From Arabidopsis thaliana (taxonomy: Eukaryota; Streptophyta; Magnoliopsida; Brassicales; Brassicaceae), in the NCBI RefSeq assembly GCF_000001735.4, contig NC_003070.9, forward strand, positions 16,353,971 to 16,417,970: a stretch of DNA of 64,000 nucleotides, written 5' to 3'. A program made the position numbers and the translations under genes. The notes beneath the pieces are model-generated. The model was not told the DNA's origin, searched no databases, and saw only the letters and a program-made list of their open reading frames with translations. Within the stretch, counting starts at the first letter, position 1. Each line of letters starts with the position of its first letter. Positions 45,859-56,702 of the stretch are shown here, piece after piece.

Positions 45859-46019
45859 TGAAGAAGCTTCGGCGAAACGGGAGAGTTTTTAAGTTAAAGA
45901 AATGTGACATTTTTTGTTTTGGATAACAAATCCGATTTGTAAGGAGAAAGTCAGAAGACGACGAGACAAATATTTGGGAGTTCCGTTAACCGGGTCGGTT
46001 AATAGGAGTGAATTGATCG
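45859..46019 (-). promoter_or_regulatory. 5' UTR/promoter region of TRXY2
   Basis: Immediately upstream of the ATG; the GAGACGACGAGA-type leader is purine-rich on plus. No TATA box placed. Confidence 0.4.
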
Positions 46020-46479
46020 GCAACATTTTGTAATGTGTTTTGGTTAGCAGTTAACCAATTTTTTTGAAATAAGTTCTCTTAACCAATTTTTGAAATGAGT
46101 TCGGTTTTTTTGCTAATGGTTATAACCAATTTTATGTTGAATTACACCGAATTTAATGAAATTATACCAAAATTTCTTTAGAATCTTTACCCAAATCAAA
46201 CGAAATCGAGTTTCTGTATAGATTTTAGTCAAATAACCGAATCGAATTAAATATTACCTGAACCGATTCGAACCAAATTTCGTTCAGTTAATTTTGCTTT
46301 CCTAGTATTAATGTTTGTATTGATTATAGTAAATAATAATTTTAATATAATTCTGAACTATGTGCAATCAATATAATTTTAGTTTTAAAATTTTGAAAAT
46401 AACCTAAAAATGGAAACAATTTTGAAAATACAAATAAAAATACAAACCACAACTCCTAAAGCTAAACTTTTGCCAAGTA
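46020..46479. other. Degenerate AT-rich repeat region
   Basis: Repeated AACCAATTTTTTTGAAAT and AACCGA words suggest decayed repeat DNA. No gene seen. Confidence 0.4.
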
Positions 46480-47032
46480 CTAGATTTTAACCCGCAGTAT
46501 ACCGCGGGAACAATTTATTTTTTAAAGTTAGTATATATAAAAGTTTACAAATTGTATCTATCTATAAAATAATTTTATTTTATAGTTTACAAATGTTATT
46601 AAGTAACGTCCTGCTAAACCCGTCCTATAAAAAAAACCATTTATTTTATTAATGTTGATCTTATTTATGATATGCTTATGAATCATTGTCTAAATATTTT
46701 GTAATTTTGTAGTAATTAAATGCTATCAGATTATATCTCTGCGCTTTGATGATTATAATCGAATTGTTATAGTTATGGAGAAAATCAATATCAAAAATGA
46801 TAATTTTATAGTAATTAAATGATATTAAATAATTTGGAAGTATTATTTTAGGAAATAATCGTGTAGTTAATGTGGAGAGATTTTAGGAAAATTGTTAAAT
46901 GTCAAATATTTAATTCAAAGATTTTATTTTTAATTATCAAAAACAAACATTAAAATCCAGTGGCAGCCATTGTAAATAAGTCCCAACTACAGGATTTATT
47001 TCACAAAATGGCTGCAAAAATGTATATATAGA
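46480..47032 (-). mobile_element. Short non-autonomous Helitron
   Basis: Minus strand begins TCTATATATACATTTTTGC (47032) and ends CTAG (46483-46480). The 3' end is preceded by the hairpin CCCGCGGTATACTGCGGG (46491-46508). Host A (46479) and T (47033) flank it, as Helitrons require. 553 bp, no coding capacity. Confidence 0.8.
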
Positions 47033-47487
47033 TAAATGAAAAACAATATCGGAGTTGAAATAATTAATAAACCACAAAAGTCTATAAATGAGCTCATAAA
47101 ACCTGTCTCCACACAGTCCTTCATTTCCATTTCTCCGATCATTTCAAAACCCTAGTTCAAGAAAGCAATCGATAATATTAATACGATTTCTTTAGATGAG
47201 CAGTTACTGTTTAGGTTCTGGTTCTACTTTGAATTGATTTACTGTTAATTTAGGGTTTTAGTAGGGATTGATTGTTTTCTTTGGATTTAATTTAATGATT
47301 TCATGTTGTCAAACCTACTTTTTGGAGTCTAGTTCTAGTTTCATGTTACCAAAGGGTTTGACTCTAGTTTCATGTTATCGAAACTACTTTCCAGGGCTTG
47401 GCTCTAGTTTCATTTGGTCAAAGCTACATTTTGGTTTTGGTTCTAGGTTCATGTAGTCGAAGCTACATGTTGGGGTTTTGTTTAAAT
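47033..47487 (+). promoter_or_regulatory. Orphan gene 5' end: promoter, leader and intron-like repeats
   Basis: TCTATAAATGAG at about 47090 resembles a TATA box. Next comes a CT-rich leader with TTTCAAAACCCTAGTTC (telo-box AAACCCTA, common in translation-related plant genes) near 47145-47160. Then comes a T-rich intron-like stretch with about five ~39-bp units (TCATGTTATCGAAACTAC-type, ending CTCTAGTT). No exon can be read; the LINE insertion cuts it at 47488. Confidence 0.4.
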
Positions 47488-49021
47488 TCTTTTTTTTTCT
47501 TTTTTTTTTGAATGAATGTTAAATTATATTCACCAAAAAGACGTTTGATACATCAAGTGCAACATTTCAAAAAGAGGAATAAGAAGTTCTCTGTAAGACT
47601 AAGATTAGCTTCTAGTGGAGAACCAAAAACAGAGGAGGTTCTCATATTTTTGATTTCCCGAGTTGCGGAGAAGGGTGATTCTGTTTCGTATTGTTTTGTC
47701 GATGGTTTTCTCCAATTGGTTGACTGTTCTTGAATTTTCTCCATGCCGACGATTGTTTCGCTCTCTCTAGATTGTGTAAATGGTGGTTTGAAGAGCATAC
47801 TGCAAAAGAAACAGAGGAAGGGCTCGAGTGATGTTCCCGCAATGAGCGAGGCAAGTTGGTCCCAGTTTGATGTGTACTGCACGCCCATGAAGCCTTTCGC
47901 TATAATTTCCCAAATTTGATTGGCGTAGTGACAGTGGAAGAATAGGTGATCTCTTGTTTCCAGAGGGTCTTGGCAGAAAACGCAAGTAGAGTCAGCTTGG
48001 CCGTTCCACTTTTGCATTCGGTCCCCTGTTGAAAGACGATTGTGCATACCCAGCCAAGTAATGAAAGCAAATTTTGGTGTGGCTTGGGGAACCATACACC
48101 TTTAGCCCATTCGCAAACTGGTTCTGCCATTCGAATGAGTTTCCAAGTCTCACGGGTTGAGAAAGTTTTCTTGTATCCTGTGCTTGGCTTCCAAAGATCA
48201 ATATCCTCAATATCAGGTTGATGACGTGTTTTTGCAGCTTCTATCTCAGCTTCAATTCTGACCAGTAAGTCCCCACGGTGTTTCCTACTACGTCGGGTCG
48301 TGAACACATTTTCCATATTCGTAGTTGTTGTAATTCCCAGATCAATGCATCCTCGAGCACCCAAAACATCAACAAGAGTCCCCATGGAAGACCAATGATC
48401 ATACCAGAAAGAAGTGTTTCTACCATTGTGAATTTCCTTCTTATGAAAACTTCGTGCAACGTCCCTGAGTGTAAGTAACTTACGCCACATCCAAGAACCT
48501 TGGTAAGAAGAGGCTTTTATCGCCCAGAAATTGTTTCGCCGAATAAGATAGGTCTGAACCCATTGCCCCCAAAGAGAGGTTTGTGAGGCAAGTAACCGCC
48601 ATATTAACTTGAGTCCGCAGACTGTGTTTATCTCCTTAAGTGGCCGGAGACCTAAACCGCCTTCACACATAGGGAGACAAACCTTTGACCAAGCAATCTT
48701 TGCATTATGAGTCTTTAAATCAGGACCACTCCATAAGAATGCCGAGCAGAGACGTTCTATTTCCTTCATACAATTTCCCGGCAGTCTAAACGCTGAGGAC
48801 CAAAAATTCGTGATACTCATTAGCACTGACTTGATGAGCTGCAGTCTACCACAGTAAGAAAGGAATCGACCTGTCCAGGAGCTGATTCGTTTCCTTATTT
48901 TTTCGATCAATGGTAAGTAATCATGTGCCGTCATTGCTTTAGTCATCAATGGTAAGCCAAGATAGCGTACCGGGAGCTGACCTGATTCAAAGGGAAAGTT
49001 TGATCGAATCTCTTCTTGTGT
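47488..49021 (-). mobile_element. 5'-truncated LINE (L1-type) with poly(A) tail
   Basis: Minus strand starts within the reverse transcriptase (IRSNFPFESGQLPVRYLGLP), runs through the RT C-terminal region and ends in a 21-bp A-rich tail (T-run 47489-47509). Typical of incomplete reverse transcription. I could not define a target duplication. Confidence 0.85.
47553..49000 (-). pseudogene. LINE reverse transcriptase C-terminus with zinc-binding domain
   Basis: Frame 48949-48100 reads MTKAMTAHDYLPLIEKIRKR, FLSYCGRLQLIKSVLMSI, GGLGLRPLKEINTVCGLKLI; a shift near 48090 leads to PQATPKFAFITWLGMHNRLS and the zf-RVT motif CVFCQDPLETRDHLFFHC. A further break follows before NWRKPS. Domain order is that of plant L1 elements. 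Not functional. Confidence 0.85.
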
Positions 49022-50300
49022 GGATAATTAAAGGAAATTATATGTATCTTAGATAAATAAAAATAGAAAATATCGGTATATATCTTATTAGTCTCACCTT
49101 TTTTTTGTAATGTTGGTTCAAATAAGAGATCAATTAAAATGAGGTTAATACTTGTAATTGTCATTTGAGCTAAGCACATTAGGAGCTCTTTTAGATTATA
49201 TGCATGTATATTTTACAATATATATTATGTTAAATATGTTAATATACTTCTACATTTACGTAGTTTACCCTACGTAAATGAGGTTAAACTCTCTTACCAG
49301 CTGATCACACAACATACACCCAATGGGTGGGGTGAAATTCTGAATATGCAGGATTTAGAGCGACATACGACAGCCCATATGGATTTTTGCCGTTTTCCTG
49401 ACGAAAGCTTTTGGAAAAGCATGTATTTTTTGCAATTTGGAGGTTGTTGATAAAAACAACAGTCTCCAGTCAATCTCAATTCAAAAGTTGGACAATAGGA
49501 AAAACCAATCCTAAGTGTCACAACGTTGAGAATTTGTACAAAGAAGAATGGAAGACCCATTTCTCCTACGAGGGGCCAGAGTTTAGTCTTACACATTTAG
49601 GAGCGGCTCCCATGATACTTGGCTCACTTTTCTGAAGAATAAAGCCCAATCGGTTGGGCCTGCATCTTTTTGTTTTTTCTGCAACTTTATCGTTTTCTAG
49701 TTTGAATAAGTCACCACCTATGTAGGAGAAAGAATCGTGACATTAGTTTAGTTGCAGAGTTTCGTAGCTTCAGTTGCTTTCTTTGTAAGGTCAATTTATT
49801 GAGCAATCTGAATTTAATGCAAGTAAGAGTTTTCAGTACTTGTTCTTGCAAATCTCTGTTTTTCCTTAAAGTGAGATTTGATAAAACAAAATTTTCTTTG
49901 TAGCTTCCTTTATTAACATGAACAATAAGGATCACATTCTTTTGGTATTAGATGTATCAATATCGTTGAATAACATATTACTTTATTTTCTATCTAAACA
50001 TTATATTAGGTTATGAATCCTTAAAACAAAAACGTAAGATACTATTATCTGATATTTTCATATATTAAAACATTTTAATATTTATATTATTACAATATTA
50101 TATATATATTATTTATAAATTTTACTCATTTAGCATTATCGCCACTATTATCACTTTTAATATTTTTATTTTTTCTTAACACTACAAAAGGCCAATACAT
50201 TTAACCAATTCAATTCATATATTGTATTGTTATAAACAAAATTTTAAAAATAATTTAATAAAATTATCTACTTATTCATTTTTAAGGATTACATGAAGTA
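49022..50300. other. Intergenic region
   Basis: No assignable gene. A minus frame at 49294-49596 (101 codons) shows no domain I know and is probably chance. The region includes a perfect hairpin at 49253-49280 and a GCCCAATCGGTTGGGC palindrome near 49650. It ends in very AT-rich DNA. Confidence 0.4.
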
Positions 50301-50302
50301 AA

Positions 50303-51365
50303 TTACATGAAGTAATTTTTCACTGGACTCGAGTACTACCATGCAGATGAAGTTCTTCATCACGATGTTATATGGATGGCGACTTCACTGACCTTGCTGA
50401 ACAAGGGACTCTTATTGCTCCTCATATTAAGGTATTGTCAGATATACTTGATTGTCATAGCCTGCAATAATCCAAAATATTCGGACTTTTGAAACTTATT
50501 TTTCACAAAAGTACATGAAGCAGCTGCTAAATGGACTTGAGCATTGTCATGCTAATCAATTATACTTCACCGAAACAATAAATATAAAAATATACTTGTA
50601 TCGAAAGAGATTTTAAAGCTTGCGCATTTTGGCTCTCACGGTTCATGAAGGGAACAAATTCAGATTCAGATTCGGAGGATATAAAGTCTGTCATTATTGA
50701 TTATAGTTCAGACAATAACACAAGTTTGCAAGAATATCTTGGTGGGATGACAAACTCGGTTGTCACTGTAGCATACATGTAAGACATACCCTAAACACAT
50801 GAGTCATCGTGTAAGATATGTTTGAGAAATAACGATTAAATCATCATTGTAGGGCCAGAGCTCTTACTTGGATGTGTGGATTATGGTGGAGAAATCAACA
50901 TATGGTTAGTCGGTTGCATTTTTGCTCAGTTGTTGAACAATGGAGTTAGGATTCTGCATGCATGGTTCTCGAGTCTGATCAGTTAAAAAAGACATGTGAG
51001 CCTCATAACTAAATAGCAAATTAGTTGATGCAACTCACCCTTTTTTTTGTAGTGTTGGTTCCACAAAATAAGCTCTAGAAGTTGACAAATGATCGGTTGG
51101 TTGCGTTTTCGCTCAACATTTGAACGGTTGATCACAAATCTTGCATCAAAAATCCAAAATGTTCTATGACTTTTGAACCTCATTTTTCACAAGATTACAT
51201 GAAGCAATTTCTCATTGGACTCGAGTACTATCATGCAGATCAAGTTCTTCACCGCGTTGTTATATGGATATCGACTTCACTGACCTTACTGAACAAGGGA
51301 CTCTTATTGCTTCTCATATTAAGGTATTGCCAGAAATACTTAATTATCATAGCCTACAATAATCT
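50303..51365 (+). pseudogene. Protein-kinase fragments, three diverged partial copies
   Basis: Three pieces carry the kinase subdomain VIa-VIb pattern: 50303-50470 (GLEYYHADEVLHHDV), 50484-50645 (YMKQLLNGLEHCHANQ, then in another frame VLHRN..KYKNILVSKE and LKLAHFG), and 51164-51365 (YMKQFLIGLEYYHADQVLHR). The H-R-D motif is HHD, HRN and HRV respectively, so none keeps the catalytic Asp in context. The first and third are ~165-bp near-duplicates (share GACTTCACTGACCTT), about 890 bp apart. The Y-M-K-Q-L-L-x-G-L-E-H-C-H pattern is like CDK-type kinases. Parent gene not identified. Confidence 0.6.
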
Positions 51366-51639
51366 GACTATATCGTATGTAAGATTGCTTGATAAGAGGA
51401 CGTCCTTAATGGTATATAGGTCTTTTCCAAAACAACTTGTGTGTTTCACTTATGATTACATGCGTTAAAATTCTTAAAATCTTATATATAATCCATATCT
51501 CCATGTGTAATTTGTAGCAAATGTGGATTAACATGGCATGTTGCTCGTCTCTAACACTAGTTGGAGTCACAATTTGTCTATAACACGACGATGCTTCTCT
51601 TTTACTAAGGCTTGATTTCTTGTCCAATCTTGTTTAGTT

Positions 51640-52745
51640 TTTCAGGTACCTCTTTAAAACATGTAGCAAAGTCACCTTCATGATCTTCCTCAAACTCACA
51701 CCCTAACACTTCTTCACCATCATCAAATTTAGCTTTTACCAAAAATGTAACGAAATGATTCACATCTTCTTCAGCATCACTTTTTTCCTTTGAATCATCT
51801 TCTATTTTATGATTACCAACACATTCATACTGAGTATGTCCGATACCTTTTCACCCTAAACATTTTACTTTCTTTTTCTTAAATGTAGGAAATTCGTATT
51901 TGAAGTGTCCATACCCTAAGCACTCATGCCATGGCATATTTGCCTTCTTAATAGCTTTACCTTCTACATGATTCTTTTTGGTTGAGCTGAACCTCCTATG
52001 TCCTAGTTCTTCTTCTACTTTCCTTAATTGTTGATCAAATCTTTTGAAACATAGAGGATCCTCTTCTTCTGCGTCTTGAGTTTTTCTTTCATGAGAAGTT
52101 AATCCCAAACACTTTGGTTTTTTCACTTTCTTCATACCCTCTAGTTCCTTCTCATGAGCTTGAAGCATTCCGACCACATCGCCAAAGCTAAGATTATCTA
52201 TGTTATGAGGCACCGTCAGGGCAGCTTTGTATGCCATGAATCTCGAAGGTAAACATCGTAAAAACTTCTTCACTAGTTTCTTGTCTTTATACTTCTTTCC
52301 AAGAGTCAATGCTTCTTGAACAAAGAACTTATATTTTAACTAAAAACAGAAATTGAATCACGTTCTTCCATCTTCAGATTTTTGAATCTTGAGGCTAACA
52401 TATATTTCCTTGAGTTCTTCACCTTTGTGGTTCTTTCAAAGAAATTTCGCAAAATATCCCAAGCTTCTTTTGATGTTTCCCATCCCTGAATTAGTTCAAA
52501 CTGGTTTCATCCAACATTATTTTGAATAACTGTGAGTACCTTGGCGTTGTACTTTGATTTCTTCAATTCATCATTAGTCCCTCCGGCTTAGCAACTTTGG
52601 CTCCTTATTATCCTTGATTTTTGGTTCTTCCCACCATTCCAATATGGTTTTCCAAGCATAGACATCAATTCTCCTTATCACCACCTTCATCCTTGATTGT
52701 CAAAAACCATAGTTTCCATCATTCAATATTACTCTTGAACTATTC
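51640..52745 (-). pseudogene. Copia gag remnant (UBN2 type)
   Basis: Minus frame LTLGKKYKDKKLVKKFLRCL, PSRFMAYKAALTVPHNIDNL, FGDVVGMLQAHEKELEGMKK is the UBN2 gag core. Then come decayed zinc knuckles (WHECLGYGHFKYEF, KCLG.KGIGHTQYEC) and an acidic tail. N-terminal traces reach 52745. It lies downstream of the primer site at 54024-54035 once the solo LTR at 52762-53967 is discounted. Several stops. Confidence 0.75.
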
Positions 52746-52761
52746 ATGTGTTCATGATAGC

Positions 52762-53967
52762 TGATACGGTTCAAATTGCCTTAAACCTACTCTCTCAAAT
52801 AAGAGATAGGTTGCAGTATTTAAGGGTCAAATTTCCTCAAAGTTCTTTTGTTTACACAATGAATTGAATGTCAAGATTAAGCTAGCAGGGAATGAGTGAA
52901 ATAAAAAGTAAACGAAGTAAGAAAGCAACAGATTGATTGGTTGTGAGACAATAAAATAAAGAGTTAGGAGTAGAGTACTCTCAGAAAACTATTGGTTAGT
53001 AGATCTAATGAATGTTAAGTTGTTATCGAACCATTCTTAAACTCAAACTCTAATTATGGAATAACCGGTGCGTTCCGCGAAATTCCCTATTCCTAAAGCT
53101 AAGAATAACCGGAGAAGCCGAGAGATCTTATACTTAAACATGCATTCTAACCGAGTTCAATTGTTCACCTTAGTAGATAGGCCGATTCTTATTACACACT
53201 TATAAACCAGACTCATCAAATAATAGATCCAACTACAGATTCCTATGGCGAGTATATCTATTGTCTGGATTCAAGTTTTAGTTAATTACTCTATATCTAG
53301 CATTAAGAACAATTAAAGATGAAGAACTCTACAGATAACTTAGCAAAGAGGGCGATCTACTAAACCATATGAATCCCTAATGAGAAACTCTAACCCTAAC
53401 ATGCAAACTACTTAGACATGGTGATTGAAACAAGCAACATAGTTGAGTAAGAAAGCATAAACACAGCAATAAAGAATAGAGTATGAAAGGATTTCTTCAC
53501 TGTATTGGAAACTGAATGAATCTCTGAAAACAAGGGATGAATAGCTTATGTCTCTCTGAAAACTGGATGAAAAGCTTGATAAAACTTGATAGATCTAAAC
53601 AATGACCTTTAAAAATATATATATGCCCTAATAAACATTCAGGGACTAATAATGCATATATGAAAGTTTTTTGGGGCAAATTTCCACTTCTGTAAACTTG
53701 AAAGCGTCATGGACTTTCCTGGGCCAAAACTGGTGTCGATCGACACCAAGAATGTGTCGATCGACATTCCCATTTGATTCTGAAACTGAAATCGTCTTTA
53801 ACTTCCTTTTCCTTAGCTTTTGCTCCAAAATGTCTTCTCATCTCCATTGTAGTCTCACTTCATAGAATACCCGAAAAGACTCTAAAAAGACTCGAAAAAA
53901 AATTTAAAAAACTCAAAATCCTATATCTAAAACATAGATAAAATCAGTAAAAAATAGGGTTATATCA
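52762..53967 (+). mobile_element. Solo LTR, Athila-like family
   Basis: TGATACGGTTCAAATTGCCT start, GGGTTATATCA end. Flanks ATAGC (52757-52761) and ATAAC (53968-53972), one mismatch. Same orientation as 23810-24987. Contains two GTGTCGATCGACA words near 53735 and 53755. Confidence 0.9.
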
Positions 53968-54023
53968 ATAACTTTGCATCTTCTCCACATGATCTCACAT
54001 GTATACAATCCTTACACGTGACT

Positions 54024-54035
54024 GCTCTGATACCA
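54024..54035 (-). other. Primer binding site, initiator tRNA-Met
   Basis: Minus TGGTATCAGAGC, two bases from the LTR at 54038. Confidence 0.85.
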
Positions 54036-54037
54036 AT

Positions 54038-54788
54038 TGAAAATGCAAGAGCTATTGTTGTATATGGAAACTGATTCAAGAACTGAGTCACAAACTCGAA
54101 CAAGGGTTTCTTCAAAACAAAAAAAAAATCTTTAATAAAAAATATGTTTAGTAAACTTACAAGTTTCAGTTAAACAATTATCTAATCTCTCACGTTCATG
54201 GATTCCTACACAATCCAAGAACCTCTCAAGACAAACCCCTTAGCACCCTTAAGCATTATGCTCTTTTGTTTGTGTTGAGGCTTCTCTCAAGCCTAAGCAC
54301 CCTATTTATTCTAACACTAATAGGAATAGACAATTTTCTTTTTCTTTATGGAATACGAAATTATCATTTGTCTGCATGTTTCCTTTTCCTCTCACGTAAA
54401 GGAAACTCTTCAGTCTTCTAGAGTCTTCTCCAAGCTTCTAGTATCCATAGCTAACCGTCTTAGACCGACTTGCTAATTTCCATATGTTTGCTTCACGTTG
54501 CTCTGTTCTCCTAAACTACTTCGTGAGGTACTTTGACTTAGTACAAGAACAACTTCAACAACTTCGTCTTCATTATTTGCCATCCATAAATATCGTTTTC
54601 TGTTTCTCTTCATCTTGATATAAAACTCGTTAAGAATACATCAACAATCTCTTCCTTTCTTAGTGAGTTTTATAATCCAAGCTTCACAAAACATAAACTT
54701 CAACTACTACTTTGATAATCTCCAAACTCCCCTTCAATCTCTAAACAAGGAACTCAGTAGGTTCTAAAACTCGGTCTTCACAACACCA
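54038..54788 (-). repeat. Copia LTR shared by two partial elements
   Basis: Plus TGAAAATGCAAGAGC start; TTCACAACACCA end. On minus it is preceded by a polypurine tract (AAGGGGGAGATCG, about 54790-54803) and followed by a primer site, so internal regions of one family flank it on both sides. About 751 bp. The right border is set by the PPT. Confidence 0.7.
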
Positions 54789-56150
54789 ACGATCTCCCCC
54801 TTGATGATTGAGTTTTAGAACCAAAGGATGTACTTAAAGCTCATATCAAACATCTTGTTTTGTCGTATAACTTCTTGTACTATTTTGTCACTAGTACATC
54901 GAGGGTGTCAAACACATTCATCAACAATCTCCCCTTTTTAACTTTGTGTGTCTCTCAAGCATCTTAATCATATGTCACTTTCTTCTCCCCCTACTTGTGA
55001 GAATACACAAGTTAAAAACACCTTCATAGGTTGGCACACTCATAATTTCCGGTTGAACACCTTCATAGATCAAGTTGGTCAAATATGAAACTTCATATGA
55101 ACTCTGTCCAAAACACGTTGATCAATCAAACCCAAACCAACCATCAAAAACACAATCCCTCCGTTGAATCTTAAGATAGTAATACCACGAATCTTGCCAC
55201 CAAGTTTCGGCTAGATCAGACTACTATTAGATTTTCAAACGTAGCCTTGAATTAGACATCTTGAAACTATTTTTCTGCTTCTCTAGTCCAAAAATATCAT
55301 ACTTTGACCTTGATGATGCATATCATATCTTATCTTCTTCTTTCGACTCCCCCATAGATGTATCTCTCTCTAATAACCACCAGAGATAAACATTGGATCT
55401 GATTTTGAAAGATATCCATTAAATCCAAGATCATACCGATCAGTTTTTCCAATGTTCAGAATATGATGCAACTGTTTCGTGTCATTAATAAGCATCCTCA
55501 AATTCTTGTGGGTTTCTTCAAGTTGTACTCTAGCTTGTGATGCTTCTTCTTCTTTCTCTATTGCATATCTTTTTGTTTCAGGAAGCTTAGCCTCCAACTT
55601 GAGTTTCTCCCTTGTCAGCACTGAATTCTCTTCAACTAGTTTAAGCCATTGTTCATAAAACATCTTTTAGTTGACAGTTTCTATCTCGCTACAACCTTCT
55701 GTCACAGGTTCTTATGCAGTAACAATTGCAGGTTTTGATGCAGGTTCTGTTGTAGGTTTTGTTGCATGTTCTGATGCAAGTTCTAATGGAGATTCTATTG
55801 TAGTTGCAGATTTTGTAACAGTTCAAGTCTCTATTGCAGTTGTAATCTCTGTGATAGTTGCGGTCTTTGTAGCAGATGCAATCTTTGTAGCAGTTGTAAT
55901 CATATTGCGAGAATACCTACTTTCTGATTTATTTCTTGACGTACTTTATGCACCATGATACAAATTAGATTTCTTTACCCATATTTGACTTCGGAATCCA
56001 TTTCAGAAACATTTCCCTTGATGTTTGAGGCTACTTACTCTTTCTCTGAATCTGTAGCAATATGCTTTAATGTGCCCAGTCTTTCCACAAAAATAACATC
56101 TAGTTTGTTTGGTTGCATTACTTTCATATTTGCTTTGATTTGGTAGAGAA
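54789..56150 (-). pseudogene. Copia internal fragment: zinc knuckle and linker
   Basis: On minus: zinc knuckle CYFCGKTGHIKAYC (about 56105-56065), then a Thr/Ala/Lys-rich repeat (ATKIASATKTATI, 55910-55690), then the coiled-coil linker LVEENSVLTREKLKLEAKLP and TKQLHHILNIGKTDRYDLGF (55663-55370), the segment that lies between gag and protease in this copia group. Pol is missing; the polypurine tract follows within 600 bp, so protease to RNase H have been deleted. Confidence 0.7.
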
Positions 56151-56702
56151 ACACCTTCAGCTACAACTCTTAACTTGAAATAATTAATTTTTTTAAAAAA
56201 AAAACGTTAAATTTAGACGATATTTTTTTTTACAAAGTTTTGATGTTTTAACCTTTTTGTGTTTAGTGAGTTTTGCTCTTTAACATATTTCTCGTATCAT
56301 TTTTGGATTTTTGTTTTGGAGGAATATGGATTATATCAGTTTGGTATCCATTTTACATGTTGAGTTCGTAGTGGTATTTATCAAGTTAACTTCTTCGGAT
56401 CTGGATGTCAGGTTACTGCATCTTTAAGTCGACAAATCAACCATTTATCGACCTTTTGCATGAGCCATGCACATGTACCATATTAGGAGGTGCATACATA
56501 GCGTCTCATCGTTCACTGGCTTTCGTTAGGTGGTTTGGAGCTTTTGGTGCTCTCGGATCGGTTGAAATTGAAGTAGCACAAAAACTTTTATGACACTTTA
56601 GTACATTACAAACAATAAACCACGAAAACAAGATTGTAGAAAAACGTGGAAAGACAACAATCCATTTAGTTAAGCTTATGACTAAACCCTCGAAGGTCTC
56701 TT
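56151..56702. other. Spacer and 3' flank of the sphingolipid synthase gene
   Basis: No credible gene. Probably includes the 3' UTR and terminator of the minus-strand gene that ends at 56703. Confidence 0.4.
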
